64,000 nt of DNA from assembly GCF_964019385.1 (NCBI RefSeq), contig NC_088654.1, positions 17,994,174 through 18,058,173 of the forward strand. The letters run 5' to 3'. The notes below the pieces were generated by a model. It made no database searches and was not told the origin of the DNA. It saw only the letters and a program-made list of their open reading frames with translations. This document shows, in pieces, positions 1-11,355 of this stretch. The position numbers were made by a program, and so were the translations under genes. Source of the DNA: Sycon ciliatum (Eukaryota; Porifera; Calcarea; Leucosolenida; Sycettidae). Positions within the stretch are counted from its first letter, which is position 1, and each line of letters opens with the position of its first letter.

Positions 1-292
1 GTGAGTGGTAGTCTTTGCCGATTTTTGAGGGCATCCTGGATTTGGTGTGCAGCGCTGTGGAAATGGCTTGCTGTCGAGGTTCCAGCACTGGATGTTGTAT
101 CAAAGGTACGACCTCGTAGCACACCCTAAACCTAAAAAAATCTAAAATTGACTGTGGGGGTCCGTGAGAGAACGCCCACTCGTGCCGTTGTGACAGATTC
201 CAGGGCCACGTTGAGGGGCCCTGTCCCACCACCCAAGGCTGCTTCTGGACTTATTTTTTGGTTTGGATCCCGCGCACGGACAGAATGGGCAC

Positions 293-499
293 ATGAGAAT
301 GCAGCACAGCTAGCGGGTATGCATAACGCGTGTAGTGTGAACCGTTGCAGTGTATCTGAGAATGTGTTATGCATAACCGCTAGCTGTGCTGCATTCTCAC
401 GCTTCTTTTCATATTCTAGCTATATAACTGGTTGTTTTAGTGATTCTTATTATGTGACGATGCTCCACTGATGATAGTCACACGAAAACGTTCTGGAAT
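293..499. repeat. Hairpin with adjacent hammerhead-like motif
   Basis: Arms at about 298-333 and 366-399 are reverse complements (start of arm gaatgcagcacagctagcgg) with one mismatch and a spacer of about 32 bp. At 464-497 follows a weak hammerhead: UCCA / CUGAUGA / poor stem II / GAAA / ACGU / UC / UGGA. Arrangement resembles the terminal repeats of Penelope-like elements, but no ORF is near. Confidence 0.45.
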
Positions 500-611
500 T
501 GTTTCATTTTAATTGTTTATGCATGGTTATGAGTGCACAATTGATATTTTTCATTGCTATTTTATGATTGCTTAATCTTTACCATTCGTCAAAAGAAAAC
601 ACATGTACATA

Positions 612-1100
612 CCGTATTTCCGCGCATATAACGCCATGGCGTTATAGGTGAAACATCGCTGTTTTGGACCAAATTTTTGGAGAAAATAGCCTCGTTTTTA
701 ACGCCATGGCGCTAAAAGTGAGAGACGCATACATGCAAAAAAATCGGCAGAGTATGAACTTCGAGTACTCGTACGGTGCCGTTGCACGTTCATGTCGAGC
801 ATCCATGTACTTTCAATTTTCCCTGAAAATTTCAAAATGTGAACCTATTGTGTACAAGGATAGGTGGCATGGAAACTTGTGTGAAGGTGCGGTGGCGGTA
901 TAGCATGTGCCAGGGGGATGGGTACATGCCGAGAGAATCACCGCTACTGTACGTTCACTGAAAGAATTGAACTCACCTTTAACGCCAGATGCAACTTCCT
1001 CCACATTGAATTTTGTTCGCTTATAACGCCATGGCTTTATAAGTGAGGGTGGCCTTTTATTCGGATATATCGCCATGGCTATATATGCGCGGAAATACGG
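612..1100. mobile_element. MITE with TA target duplication
   Basis: 489-bp non-coding element with inverted ends CCGTATTTCCGCGCATATA, flanked by TA on both sides (610-611 and 1101-1102). The palindromic motif aacgccatggcgtta recurs inside it. A TA duplication suggests mobilisation by a Tc1/mariner-type transposase supplied elsewhere. It lies in the gene 2 region. Confidence 0.75.
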
Positions 1101-1151
1101 TAATAGTTAGCACAGGAGATTGTTCTTCATTTATCCATAATATGAACTCAC

Positions 1152-1223
1152 AAGTCTCGAAGGCTGAAGAGATTTGCAAATGCTCCCTCCGGTAAAGACG
1201 TTAAAGAATTTATTGTCAAATAC
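1152..1223 (-). CDS. Gene 2 LRR exon
   Basis: 72 bp, acceptor aacag and donor GTGAGT, phase 2-2. Encodes YLTINSLTSLPEGAF and an ANLFSLRDL end. It is highly similar at DNA level to 2329-2400 and 4965-5036, so the three arose by recent exon duplication. Further exons lie left of the window. Confidence 0.87.
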
Positions 1224-2328
1224 CTGTTAGCATGAACGGGAGACAGGATGGTGTTCATTAATTAAGGTCCCATTGCAAACGGTATAATGTGATTGGCATG
1301 ACAACTACCGGTGATGACACATTGAACAAATTGCAAAGGACATGCAGTTGAGCCGAGCTAGATCAGCTAAACCCGATCCCTGCAGATGCCAGTCGTTCCT
1401 GAAGTCCCAACGCAGCTCGACATCAGGTGGTTCCTCCTTTGTCGCTTCGCGAAGCTGTACAGGATTATCAGTTGTGTTAGGCTGTGTAGACAAGAGCTGA
1501 ACTGCGAGCGCTTGCACATAATTCACAACTTCAAAAAACGACAGTTCGCGCTTAGTTGAAATAATTTTGTTGCGTGGGTGGTTAGAATAGTTCGTCGCCG
1601 CAACAGTGAATTTCCTGAAGTTCATGAGGCCAAGCAAAGACTACTCCAAGCTGAGGACCAGTTATTTCGGTCTCTACATAGCGGCTGGCGTTGAGACAAC
1701 TCAGGAATAGCTGATACTATCTGCCAAACAAAAACTAGCACGAAGTTGACTAGGAGATGAGGGGTTTAATTAAATCGACATAGCAGGATGGTGATTTTAA
1801 ACATGCTATACTGCTGGAGTGACTTTCAATGCAGAAACGATCCGCTATCATCTAGGTATTAGTTGTGGGCTTCAAGCGCTTGCGGCCTTGGAGGTGGATA
1901 TGAAGAGTTTTCTGCTCGCCGGGCGTTCCTTATGCACCTCTGAGGTGCTGCCAAAGCTTCTATAAACAGGGTATTCTAATCTATAAGGGATAACACCATC
2001 AAACCAGTCGTTCTGGGTATAAAGCATTTCCTGATTGCTGTACTAGCCAGCTCAAGAACCAGAACGATGCACTAAACTAGGTGCTTGTGTTAACTTCTGC
2101 TGATGGTCAATGTAATAAAGTCATCTAATCCTAACGCGCGTGGGAATCAGCAAGCAGCCAAATTACTTGAAATTACAGTAAGACATGAAGGCCTGCCTGA
2201 GCAGACATTAGACCCACGATGTTCTGCAGATTGATAAGCAACTGAAGAAGAGCGGAATGTCAATCATACTCAAAGAACTCTGAAGTGCGCAGGAAATGGT
2301 TCTTAATTTCTCCGAATGATGTACTTAC

Positions 2329-2400
2329 AAGTACTGAAGGTTAACGAGATCTGAGAATGCTCCCTCCGGTAAAGATGTTAAAGCATTGCTGCTCAGGTCC
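2329..2400 (-). CDS. Gene 2 LRR exon
   Basis: 72 bp, acceptor cacag and donor GTAAGT, phase 2-2. Encodes DLSSNALTSLPEGAF and an SDLVNLQYL end. A nested LINE pair fills the intron between it and exon 4965-5036. Confidence 0.87.
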
Positions 2401-2439
2401 CTGTGAACAAGAGTAACAGAATTTATGATTTAGATTTTT

Positions 2440-2680
2440 CGGTCATGGCTATGCCTCTTTACCGCCTAGTCTGGCTTCTGCCCATTGTCTCCAAAGTCTT
2501 GGAATCGCTAGTGGTCCAGCACCTTCACGACCATCTGGACAGCACACCCGGGGCAATTCCCAATGAACAGTTTGCATACAGGCGGGGATCACAGTACTGA
2601 GGACCTTCTAACACTTGCCATCAATAACTGGCAGATAAGTATGGATACCGGAGACTATACGGGCGTACTCAATGTGAGCA
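2440..2680 (+). pseudogene. Older LINE reverse transcriptase remnant, part 1
   Basis: Decayed CR1/Jockey-like RT (VWLLPIVSKVLESLVVQHLH, then NEQFAYRRG) with stops and frameshifts. It breaks at about 2680, where a younger LINE is inserted, and resumes at 4652. Confidence 0.75.
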
Positions 2681-4651
2681 GCACTCTCATGATCCAAGGA
2701 GAATGTGGTCAACCTTGAACGCGGTAACCGGCCGCTCCAAGGCAAGGCAGGACCCAGTGTGCGATGTTTCTGCAGTGAGCAGCTCCTTCAATAGTATTGT
2801 CACTGATCCAAGTCGTCCGGACACCCTACAGATACCCCATGGTCCCTGCACCCGCAACTCACTATCAGCTCTCACGCCAATGACCTGTCCCGCAGTACAG
2901 CGATTACTCGCCACAATCGATCCTGACAAGGCTACAGGCAGTGACGAGATCCCTGGCCGTCTGCTGCGAGCCTGCAGTGATATTGTTGCCCCGCACTTAT
3001 GCGACCTCTTCAATGCCTCCTTGCATTCCGGTCGCCTACCGAAGCCGTTCAAACACGCCCTGGTAAAGCCGCTTTACAAAGCAGGGGACCCAACAGTCGC
3101 CACTAACTACAGACCTGTGTCATTATTACCAATTGTTGCGAAGCTGCTTGAAAAGGTAGTACATCGCCAGCTTACAAGGTTCCTCGCGGCAAACGACGTG
3201 CTGCCGACCACGCAATTTGCATACCGCACAAACCACTGCACTGAAGACGCTTTGGTACTCCTGACGGAGAACATTCTCCATGCAAAGGACGCGCGACTAG
3301 CCAGTGGTGTGTGTTTGCTGGACATGTCGAAGGCTTTCGACAAAGTCAAGCATGACATTCTTGTACGCGATCTTTTCGAAGTTGGCCTTCACGGCACTGC
3401 ACTCCAATGGTTTGCAGACTACCTCGAAGGACGCACCCAACAAGTGCAAATCGCTGGATCCATTGGTGTCAGTGGCACATGCTCATGTGGCGTCCCGCAG
3501 GGTTCCGTTCTCGGACCCGTGCTTTTCAACATCTACACCAGGCATGTGCCCACCATTGCCAGTCCGTCCATCTCAGTGCAGTTTGCTGACGATATTGCTC
3601 TCACGTTCAGCCACCCTGATTGCCAGGAAGTATCGCGAGTTCTAACAACGTCTACAACCGAGATTGCTAACCACCTCCAGGAACGGAATCTAATCCTGAA
3701 CACTAGCAAAAGCCATGTCCTGCGAATTTCCGGCCAAGACATTACTGTCAAATGCCGTGGAAACCCGCTACCAGCAGTTCCCCATGCGAAGTACCTGGGC
3801 ATCACGATAGACGAGCACGTTCGATTTGACGAACACGTTAACAATGTTGTGAAGAAGGCCTCGCAGAAGGTGGGAGCACTCTGGAGAGCCCGCCGTTGCC
3901 TTACAAGAAAGTCCAGAGAGCAGTACGTGAAATCCGTTGTGATGCCAGATTTGCTCTACGGGTCCGTGGCGTTCTCTGGGTGCCTTCGACAAGACCAGCG
4001 GTCCCGCCTTCAGGTCCAGCAAAACCGTGCGGCACGCGCCGTATTCGGCCTGCCACCTCGCACAAGCGCCCAACCTCTGCTTGCTCGTCTGCAGCTGTAT
4101 GGCATCGAAGAGCTCCACAAGCAAAAGACCCTTATTATGATCTGGCGTTGCTCGAATGGTCGGGCAAGCAATGCACTGCAAGCCCTTCTGGAGCATCCCA
4201 GTACTCGAACAACGCGCGCACAACGCAGCTTGGGCCTTCGAGTGCCCAAATCTGCCTCCAAAGCCGGCCACGACCGTCCAACCGCTCGCGGGTCCATTTT
4301 ATGGAACACCCTGCCATCCGACGTGCGTGGTATTACCCAGTACCACCAGTTCAAACAAGCCTGCCTCCCGTTCTGTCTTGCTAGCAGTAGCACCCACTAC
4401 TGAACACTACAGGAATCTTTGAACGTTTGCACAGTACCAGTCATGTGCTGTTTACCGCCTCCCCGTTGTTGTATTCTAACGTTAACGTTATTCATTGACT
4501 GAGCGTTCTTTGCTTTGTACTACACCCTGCTATCATGTTAGGCTATTTCCTACAATATTTTACTGTTTCCATTCGCTTCCATGTAATTGGGCGACACCGC
4601 CCGTTTGGTTCTGCGAATTCAAATAAAAATGTACCTACCTACCTACTGCGG
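2681..4651 (+). mobile_element. CR1-like LINE, 5'-truncated, nested in an older LINE
   Basis: Carries the RT ORF at 2703-4403 and a short 3' UTR ending aattcaaataaaaatg then three to four acct units, a CR1-type 3' end. It is bracketed by a diverged duplication: ctcaatgtgagca (2668-2680) and ctcgatatgagca (4652-4664), 11 of 13 identical. Confidence 0.8.
2703..4403 (+). CDS. LINE ORF2 fragment: reverse transcriptase
   Basis: 566 open codons, lacking the N-terminal endonuclease because the element is 5'-truncated, so the first ATG is not a true start. RT motifs in order: KATGSDEIP, NYRPVSLLPIVAKLLEKVVH, LLDMSKAFDKVKHD (motif A Asp), GVPQGSVLGPVLFNIY (motif B), QFADDIALTF (motif C), then KYLGITID and a C-terminal region ending ILWNTLPSDVRG. 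The frame from motif to stop has no lesion, so it is fairly young, but it cannot mobilise without its 5' half. Confidence 0.88.
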   Translation: MWSTLNAVTGRSKARQDPVCDVSAVSSSFNSIVTDPSRPDTLQIPHGPCTRNSLSALTPMTCPAVQRLLATIDPDKATGSDEIPGRLLRACSDIVAPHLCDLFNASLHSGRLPKPFKHALVKPLYKAGDPTVATNYRPVSLLPIVAKLLEKVVHRQLTRFLAANDVLPTTQFAYRTNHCTEDALVLLTENILHAKDARLASGVCLLDMSKAFDKVKHDILVRDLFEVGLHGTALQWFADYLEGRTQQVQIAGSIGVSGTCSCGVPQGSVLGPVLFNIYTRHVPTIASPSISVQFADDIALTFSHPDCQEVSRVLTTSTTEIANHLQERNLILNTSKSHVLRISGQDITVKCRGNPLPAVPHAKYLGITIDEHVRFDEHVNNVVKKASQKVGALWRARRCLTRKSREQYVKSVVMPDLLYGSVAFSGCLRQDQRSRLQVQQNRAARAVFGLPPRTSAQPLLARLQLYGIEELHKQKTLIMIWRCSNGRASNALQALLEHPSTRTTRAQRSLGLRVPKSASKAGHDRPTARGSILWNTLPSDVRGITQYHQFKQACLPFCLASSSTHY

Positions 4652-4917
4652 CTCGATATGAGCAAAGCCTTTGAGCGAACCACCAAACGCTAATAGACAA
4701 TGATGATGACCTTAACAATCTGAAGATCTGTGGAAATGCTCTTGAGTAGTTCAAGTCATAATATCTGTTTCACCGACATCAACGTGTAGAAGTGAACGGA
4801 ACCGCAAGTGACTGTAGAACCTGCACTAGGGACGTTCCTCGGGGTTCAGTCCTAGGCCCTACCCCTTTCAACTTCTACACTCAATTTGTCTCCACTCTGC
4901 CATTGCGCTACAATGAA
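4652..4917 (+). pseudogene. Older LINE reverse transcriptase remnant, part 2
   Basis: Continues the fragment at 2440-2680: LDMSKAFE (motif A), a frameshifted middle, then RGSVLGPTPFNFYTQF (motif B, altered from PQGSVLGP). It stops 47 bp before LRR exon 4965-5036. Confidence 0.75.
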
Positions 4918-4964
4918 ATAAATGTAGTTGCACGGGACATTGTTCTTCCAAAATGTGTACTCAC

Positions 4965-5036
4965 AAATTCCGAAGGCTGAAGAGATCTGCAAATGCTCTC
5001 TTCGGTAAAGATGTTACATTAGTATAGCTCAGGTCC
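4965..5036 (-). CDS. Gene 2 LRR exon
   Basis: 72 bp, acceptor aacag and donor GTGAGT, phase 2-2. Encodes DLSYTNVTSLPKRAF and an ADLFSLRNL end. The usual Asn of the L..N ladder is shifted (YTN instead of SSNA), so this repeat is slightly irregular. Confidence 0.8.
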
Positions 5037-5738
5037 CTGTTAACAAGAATAGCAGAAGTGATGGTGTATATCAAGAATCCGCAGTATACGTCATTGACAG
5101 TACAACTACATGCACTGTTGATGACTCATTGAACACAATACAAAGGTACACAAAACAAGCTTAACCCAATGTGGACTGTACGACGGACGTTTTGGTCATG
5201 ACTGTGATCTGCATGCTATTAACACTCACATGGTCGTTGGTCCGATTTCCCTCTCCGAAATGTAGCATGAGGTAAACCTGATGAGGGCTAGATAAAGGGG
5301 TAAAAGCGGTAGCACTCGGCCCTGTACAGATTATTATATCACCCACCACACCACAATTCCGCTCTCCAGTCCACCGTCCAACGACGTTGCCACAGCACAC
5401 CACCAGCCAAGCGACACATCCCTTGGTAGTGGATTCCCTCATCCAGCTGTTTCGTGTATGAAACTCTCGTCAGCGAAGGTAGATATTATAGAAAGGCTGA
5501 GATAGTGAAAAGCGCAATGATGTACTGAATGGGGCAAGACAAATGTGCGCGCATGAGGCGCGAAGACTAGTGATAAGCAAGAGATACAAGTGCAAAACAG
5601 TGTGAAGCAATAAACTGGTGATAAGTAAAAATGTGATACTTTTACCAGGTGTGAATTTGGAAGACTTTTTCAAAACTGTTTTTTAACACTTCATTGCTAA
5701 GCTACTGTATCATTGAACAAAGAATGCCTGTGATGTGA

Positions 5739-6274
5739 TCATGACGATGGTGAGGTACTGTGTGGTGAATGAGTACACCGAGTGAATTTTTTTATTATAT
5801 ATACACAGCCCCCCTCAGCTACAACCTGCGCCCATTCGCTCTGGAGTGCTGTGAGGAGGTCAGCTGTGCCACGGCCACGTCTAAAACCAAACTGGCTGTC
5901 AGGCAGCAGGTCGTTGCGCTCCTGGAAATTGGTGACTTGTTGGTTTATAATACACTCCATGACCTTGGATAAAATAGAGAGCAAGGACATAGGCCGGTAG
6001 TTGGATGGCCTAGATCGAGGTGGCTTCTTGTATACCGGGACAACGTGAGCGAGCTTCCATTGGGAAGGTACAACACTGGCACGAAAGCTAACACGCTAAC
6101 ACGGAACAGTTTCGTGAAGGGAGCAGCAAGTTCCTTAGAGCACCCTTTCAATACCCGAGATGGAATGCTGTCAGGTCCAGATGCCTTGGATGGGACTAGC
6201 CTTGCAAGATGCCGCCGGACTGAAGCTTCTCGGAAATGAACGTGCCTTAATGGCTCGTGGGTCGGGGTGGTCAC
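5739..6274 (-). pseudogene. LINE reverse transcriptase remnant
   Basis: Two minus-strand frames give VRRHLARLVPSKASGPDSIP followed, after a frameshift, by MSLLSILSKVMECIINQQVT and DSQFGFRRGRGTADLL. The family resembles the LINE at 57450-61293. It has no catalytic motifs left. Confidence 0.75.
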
Positions 6275-6563
6275 CGCAGGAAGATCATTGATAGTAGAAT
6301 GCCCCAGGAGCCGCCAGCTTGGCTACTTGCTAAGCTGTACTGTCTGCCTCAATTCACACCTGGTTCCCAATATTACGTTTTCACATTTTCACAAGTTAAT
6401 TTTTGCCGCGTCTTTTGCACTCGTATCTTTCTGCTTTGCCCTAATGTTCGCGCCTCCTCCCGCGCAATACGCTTACCCTTTCAACCTTTCACTATCTTAC
6501 CCATTCTACAATATCTACCTTTATTGAAGAGAGTTTATACTCAAAACAGCTGCTTGAAGGAAT

Positions 6564-7239
6564 TCAGTGCCAAACGGATGGGAAGCGCAGGTTAAGGTGT
6601 GGTGGTTGATGACAAATCCGATAGCTATAGTGACCATTCCAGGAATCGTCCTCATAGCTGCAGTTGCAGCATTGCCAGCAATACCGGAATTCCGACGTTA
6701 CAGCAGCACTGCCAGCAGACACCAAACTCCGGCTGGCTGTCACAGCAGTAACAGAACTGGCAGCAGTAGCAGAACTGGCAGCAGTAACAGAACTGGCAAG
6801 AATCACACTCTTAGTACTCGTACTCATTGTAGGTGAGGCAGTTAGACTGCTCAGCAAGAGCGCTGCTTCACACGTCCCTGGTACGACTCCCGCTCCGGTA
6901 CAGTATGCTTACATTTATCCTTTTCTTCTTTTTCTAGTGCACTTCTTTTAATCACATCATCAGCGTCAGCAACGATCACTGAACTTTTCAACATCTTCCG
7001 TACTTCCTGCGTGACCGTGGATCGCTCCCTGCCCGCTTGAGTCAGTGGAGATCTCCCTCCCCGACTGGGCTGTGCTGAGCAGACCTCGGCGAGCACTTCG
7101 CTTACCCGCTCCAACACGTCGTCGTGCTTTCTCTGGAGCTCGTCCAGCTCATCGTGAATGCCCTCAGTTGGCAGACCCGCCGCTTTCAGAAGCATCACCC
7201 AAACTGCCTCTTCCGCCGCATAGTTTTAAGCGCATCTAA
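6564..7239 (-). pseudogene. Possible LINE ORF1 remnant, coiled coil
   Basis: Minus-strand frames upstream of the RT remnant encode a heptad-rich segment (IHDELDELQRKHDDVLERVS) and, in another frame, ELNAELDALKTMRRKRQFG. A second stretch (6564-6857) is an Ala/Ser/Thr run of simple-sequence type. Position and coiled coil fit a decayed LINE ORF1; no other family was recognised. Confidence 0.4.
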
Positions 7240-7422
7240 CTCTGCGTTCAGCTCTTATGCATCGCCGGGACTGGTGTCACTGTGTAGTTTCGAGGGGATC
7301 GCTCTGTGCGTATTGAGTGTTGTACGAAAACTTGGTTTGAATCCTAAGTTGTCTCTCTACAAATTTTCTTCATATTTTTATCGTTTTATTGCACATTGTC
7401 TCCACCGTTTTACATTGCATGA

Positions 7423-7714
7423 TAGCCTTTGGCGGACTATGCTCGGCCAATCGTCAAATTATGCTTTTGATTATGCCACAATTATGCCAACAAATATGCT
7501 GAATTATGCTCGGTTCCACTATGTATTCACGCTTTACATAGAGGATTGAGAAACTACGCATACACACACGGCCTAAGCATAATTTTTGTCTAAACCGAAA
7601 AATTATGCCGACTTTACACGTTGGAATCCGTATAATATTATGCCGGAGCATAATTTTTTGACGAAATCCCAAGATTATGCCAAATATTATGCCGGCATAA
7701 TCCGCCAAGGGCTA
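7423..7714. mobile_element. hAT-like MITE
   Basis: 292-bp AT-rich element packed with ttatgccggcataat palindromes, inverted ends TAGCCTTTGGCGGACTATGC and TAGCCCTTGGCGGATTATGC, flanked by a perfect 8-bp duplication TTGCATGA (7415-7422 and 7715-7722). An 8-bp duplication is the hAT hallmark. Relatives sit at 34248-34767. Confidence 0.83.
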
Positions 7715-7897
7715 TTGCATGAATCAAGTATACACAAATGCCGATTCAGCTTGTCTTATTGTTGCGGTTATCAAAATAATTATAACAGCAACATTCAATC
7801 AGCTCGAATACATGTGCAATGCTGCAGTCATTACTACTGACATACATACTATAGAGTATTATTTTATAATCAATAGCCACCAGTTAATCATACTTAC

Positions 7898-8064
7898 ATT
7901 TTATGTATATTAACAGGAAACGATGCCGGAAGACCATTGCAGGTAACTCCCCCTGTTGCCTCACAGGTACACCGGAGAGTGTCACATTGTGAGCTTGCCC
8001 GATGAGAGGAGATTGCCAGCATCAACAGCAAAAAAAGGAACATCCTTCGCCTGCCAGTTGTCAT
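7898..8064 (-). CDS. Gene 2 first coding exon: signal peptide and LRR N-cap
   Basis: ATG at 8064 starts MTTGRRRMFLFLLLMLAISS, a clear signal peptide (a second ATG at 8043 is possible). The N-cap cysteines follow: CDTLRCTCEATGG then a fourth Cys, with LPASFPVNIHK leading into the first repeat. 167 bp of coding sequence ends in phase 2 at a perfect GTAAGTAT donor, the phase used by every LRR exon here. The gene reads leftwards out of the window. It lies 6.5 kb beyond the stop of gene 1 on the same strand, so it is probably a tandem paralogue; its membrane part is not visible. Confidence 0.82.
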
Positions 8065-8339
8065 TGCTTGGGCTTGAAACAAATTGTTAGTGGCGCATTC
8101 ACTTCAAGGACAATAGTCGACAGCTTTATCCACAACACTCCCAGCTCCCTCCCCCACTTTCAAGACAAATTTAGTCGGCGCGAATGTCTCAAAGAGGTAT
8201 GCAGAGAATGTCTCACAGAGGTCTGCAGAAACTAGCACTGGCCGGCTAAGCTCATTTGAATCTGCCACTTAGCTTTTATTACTAATTTCACTATACTTGC
8301 CTTCACCATCAACACTACATTCAAACACGTTACCTGACT

Positions 8340-8530
8340 TGGGCAGTCACACCCACAAACACATACCAACGGTATACAAAAACACATACACTAACACTTA
8401 CACGTACCATACACACGAAAACACACACATACACACACCTACTTGAACGCACAACCATACGCACACACAGGCACTTACAACGTACACAGACACTCTCATG
8501 TGTACTAGCATGTAGGTGTACATGTAAACA
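8340..8530. repeat. Degenerate AC-rich microsatellite
   Basis: Imperfect acac/cata repeats; open frames here encode only Cys-Val or His-Thr runs and are not genes. Confidence 0.8.
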
Positions 8531-10217
8531 CGTTGATGTGCAGAACCAGTGGCCGATATTGTCTATTGTATTTGACAATTGTTTTTTGTTGCTGAGGAAG
8601 TCATGAACAACTGCCCAATTGCAATCAGCAGACGACATCTGCCAATATCGTCACGTTTCTCAAGATTATTAACATCCGCGGGCCGTCCTATATTGCCTTT
8701 TTGTCCGGTTTCTTAGTTCCGAAATATCTAGCATCAATGAACATGGCAGTTGCAGGTATGGCGATACGTGATTTTAGAAGTGGATATCAGCTGACCCCGT
8801 CTGACGGTCTTGGTAGGAACACTAACAGCTGAGTCACAAGGATGTGATTCCTATTTGTTTTGACAGCAAAGGGATTGATTGGATAGCTTGCTCATGCACG
8901 GAGGTTTTGTTTATGAACTTGAAAGATTCCACGCATCTGATATACTCAAATACGTGCAGAGATTTGTCAGTGCTTGGAGTTCACAGTACTGATAACTATA
9001 CCAGAGTACACCAGAGTCAAAGAGCTACACGTTATGCTATAATATCCACATACATCACTGCAGTTACTTTACAATCACTCACGCGATAACCTTGCACGAC
9101 ACTGAGCAACTGTGCTGGCAATCAGCTCAGCTCTAGCATATCTGCGATGCGCACTCCAACATCCTTACAACTTGGAAGGTTCTAAGTTATAACGTTAGAA
9201 ATTACATGAAGACGAGAAGGTGGGCACAAGCAGGACAAGCACGAGCTGAAAGTCAAGATGCGCTAGACCTGATTGCCAGTAAGGTGTAGAACGTCTGTAC
9301 CGTTGCTTAGTGTCCTACAATGGTATGGCATGAGCTATTTGTCAAGTAACTGGTGGTGCTAGTGGATAGTATTGCGTAACATGTAGCTCCCTGGTCCACT
9401 TTTCTTTTGATAAATAAATCCTTGGCTCTCCCCCCCCCCCTCGTCTAATAAAACAAAGCGTGTGTCATTTCACCTTCATACAAAACGAAATGCACAATAA
9501 TTATTCATTTTACATGTACTCCCACATTCGCTTCGTTCGACGCTAAAGCAATACGTAGCACACTGAATGAGCAGGATTATCGTTCCCAGGACGCCGTTTA
9601 CACATAACCAAGGGCTAATAACGTTATTACTATTATTCTGATCATCGCTCACTAGGTACACTAGGAGACACTCGACTTAGCAACGAGCACGAAATCGCCC
9701 TGCTGGTCATATATGTATTCCCACAATGTCGCGTTTTTCGTCAGTGTTTATGAAAACGACGTTCAAATCTTATAATAATATTCTTCCATTGCGTTGATAT
9801 CATTCTTATCTCCGCGGAAACATATTAATTATACACAATATTTCGGGAGCAGCACGGTCTTTAAATTTTCATCCGCTCTTACGTAGTACGCAATGTCTTA
9901 TGTCTCATGAACATGAATTCTGCCCATTGACCATTGACCGTACATTTGCCATTGATGACCATCTGTTTGTCTCCGCCCGTGAGCCACATAGTAGTTCTCG
10001 TCTTCCATTTAGCCGTACGCCGTCCATGCAATATCAAACAGACAGTCTTATGTCAGTGCTTATTAGAAGCTGCAGGTTTGACACTACACTGTCAGATGGG
10101 TCCTGCTGATCTCTTGTACTAGCGAGTACAACTTACTTACCTGGTTTTATGAAGTGTAGATCTACCTGCTTAACGTAAAAGGATGCAACTGGTGCACACA
10201 GCACGAATAAGTATATG

Positions 10218-10345
10218 TTATCGCATGGTTGCAAGGGCCTTATGGCATATTATTGCCCCGAGAGGTTAGCCCGAGGGCCGTAGGCCCAAGGGCTAACCTC
10301 GAGGGGCAATAATATGCCATAAGGCCCGCAGCAACCATGCGATAA
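10218..10345. repeat. Long near-perfect hairpin
   Basis: Arms of about 53 bp (starting ttatcgcatggttgc; ending gggctaac) around a 17-bp loop. One small indel separates the arms. It is probably a foldback MITE; the gggcaataatatgcc motif recurs as a second palindrome at about 11258-11282. Confidence 0.75.
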
Positions 10346-11355
10346 AAAATTTATCACATGGCCCACAGAGCAGACCATTGGGCTGCTGTTGAAATTAGCC
10401 CAAATGCCAACACATTATGACCACAATGTATATTAATGTGCTATCATTATCAAAACAGGAAAAATGAAGATATTTCTCCTACACCCTAACAAAAAGTCTT
10501 CTACAGGCCATCAGAGAGTATACAGTACTGAAAGACGGAGACAGAAAGAAGTGCCGGCACCGCATCGTCATAGCAATAGACATGGCAACGACAATAAAAT
10601 ACAGCAGAATCATAATTTCAATTGAAAAATTAAGAGTGCTACCACAAAGAGTTTCTTCATGTTTACATGTGTATCAGGAAGTTGTCAAATACAGTACTGC
10701 AACAAGTGCAAGTATTTGACGACTCCCTGGTGTGTAATTCTGAGGACAATTTTTCTTCTTCTTTTCAGCTCCAGATAGCTGTATTTTTCATTGAAAAACA
10801 CTCCTGAATTGTTGTGTTTGTTGTTCAAGCAAAGGTGAGATGAGCCTGGTAAGAGTTTTGCGTGGCACATGAAGACCACACGTACACACAGGCAGTGACT
10901 TTGCGAGGATTTGAAAACGCACGATGCTGAGTTGAATTTGTGTTATTTCAAATAATTGTTTGTGATCACAGTACCACTTCGAGCAGAACTGAATCTTATC
11001 CACAAGCTTACCGACGGTCAGGCTGCCAACATGACTGAACAAATGATCCCTGCAAGCACCACACGGCAGACGTCCGAGGCCATGTCCATTGCCGGCATGC
11101 CGGGATGTCCATCTCCAAAAAGAATTCCATCTTCGTCTCAATGCTACACTGCGACTCGTCGTAGAGTCGTACAGTCTACAGAGTCGTCGTACGAGCGTAG
11201 TCACGCGATCACTGAAATAAACAATTTTTTTGCGGGCAAATAAACTATTTTTTTGCGGGCAATATCGCATATTATTGCCCGCGGCGCGAAAGGTGCTGAT
11301 TCGCTGGAGTACGGGCAACAATCACGTGCCATGTGATAAGCCGTAATTATGCCCT

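Noticed and set aside
3768..4271. Antisense frame of 167 residues
   Set aside because: Shadow of the LINE RT frame on the opposite strand with no motif of its own.
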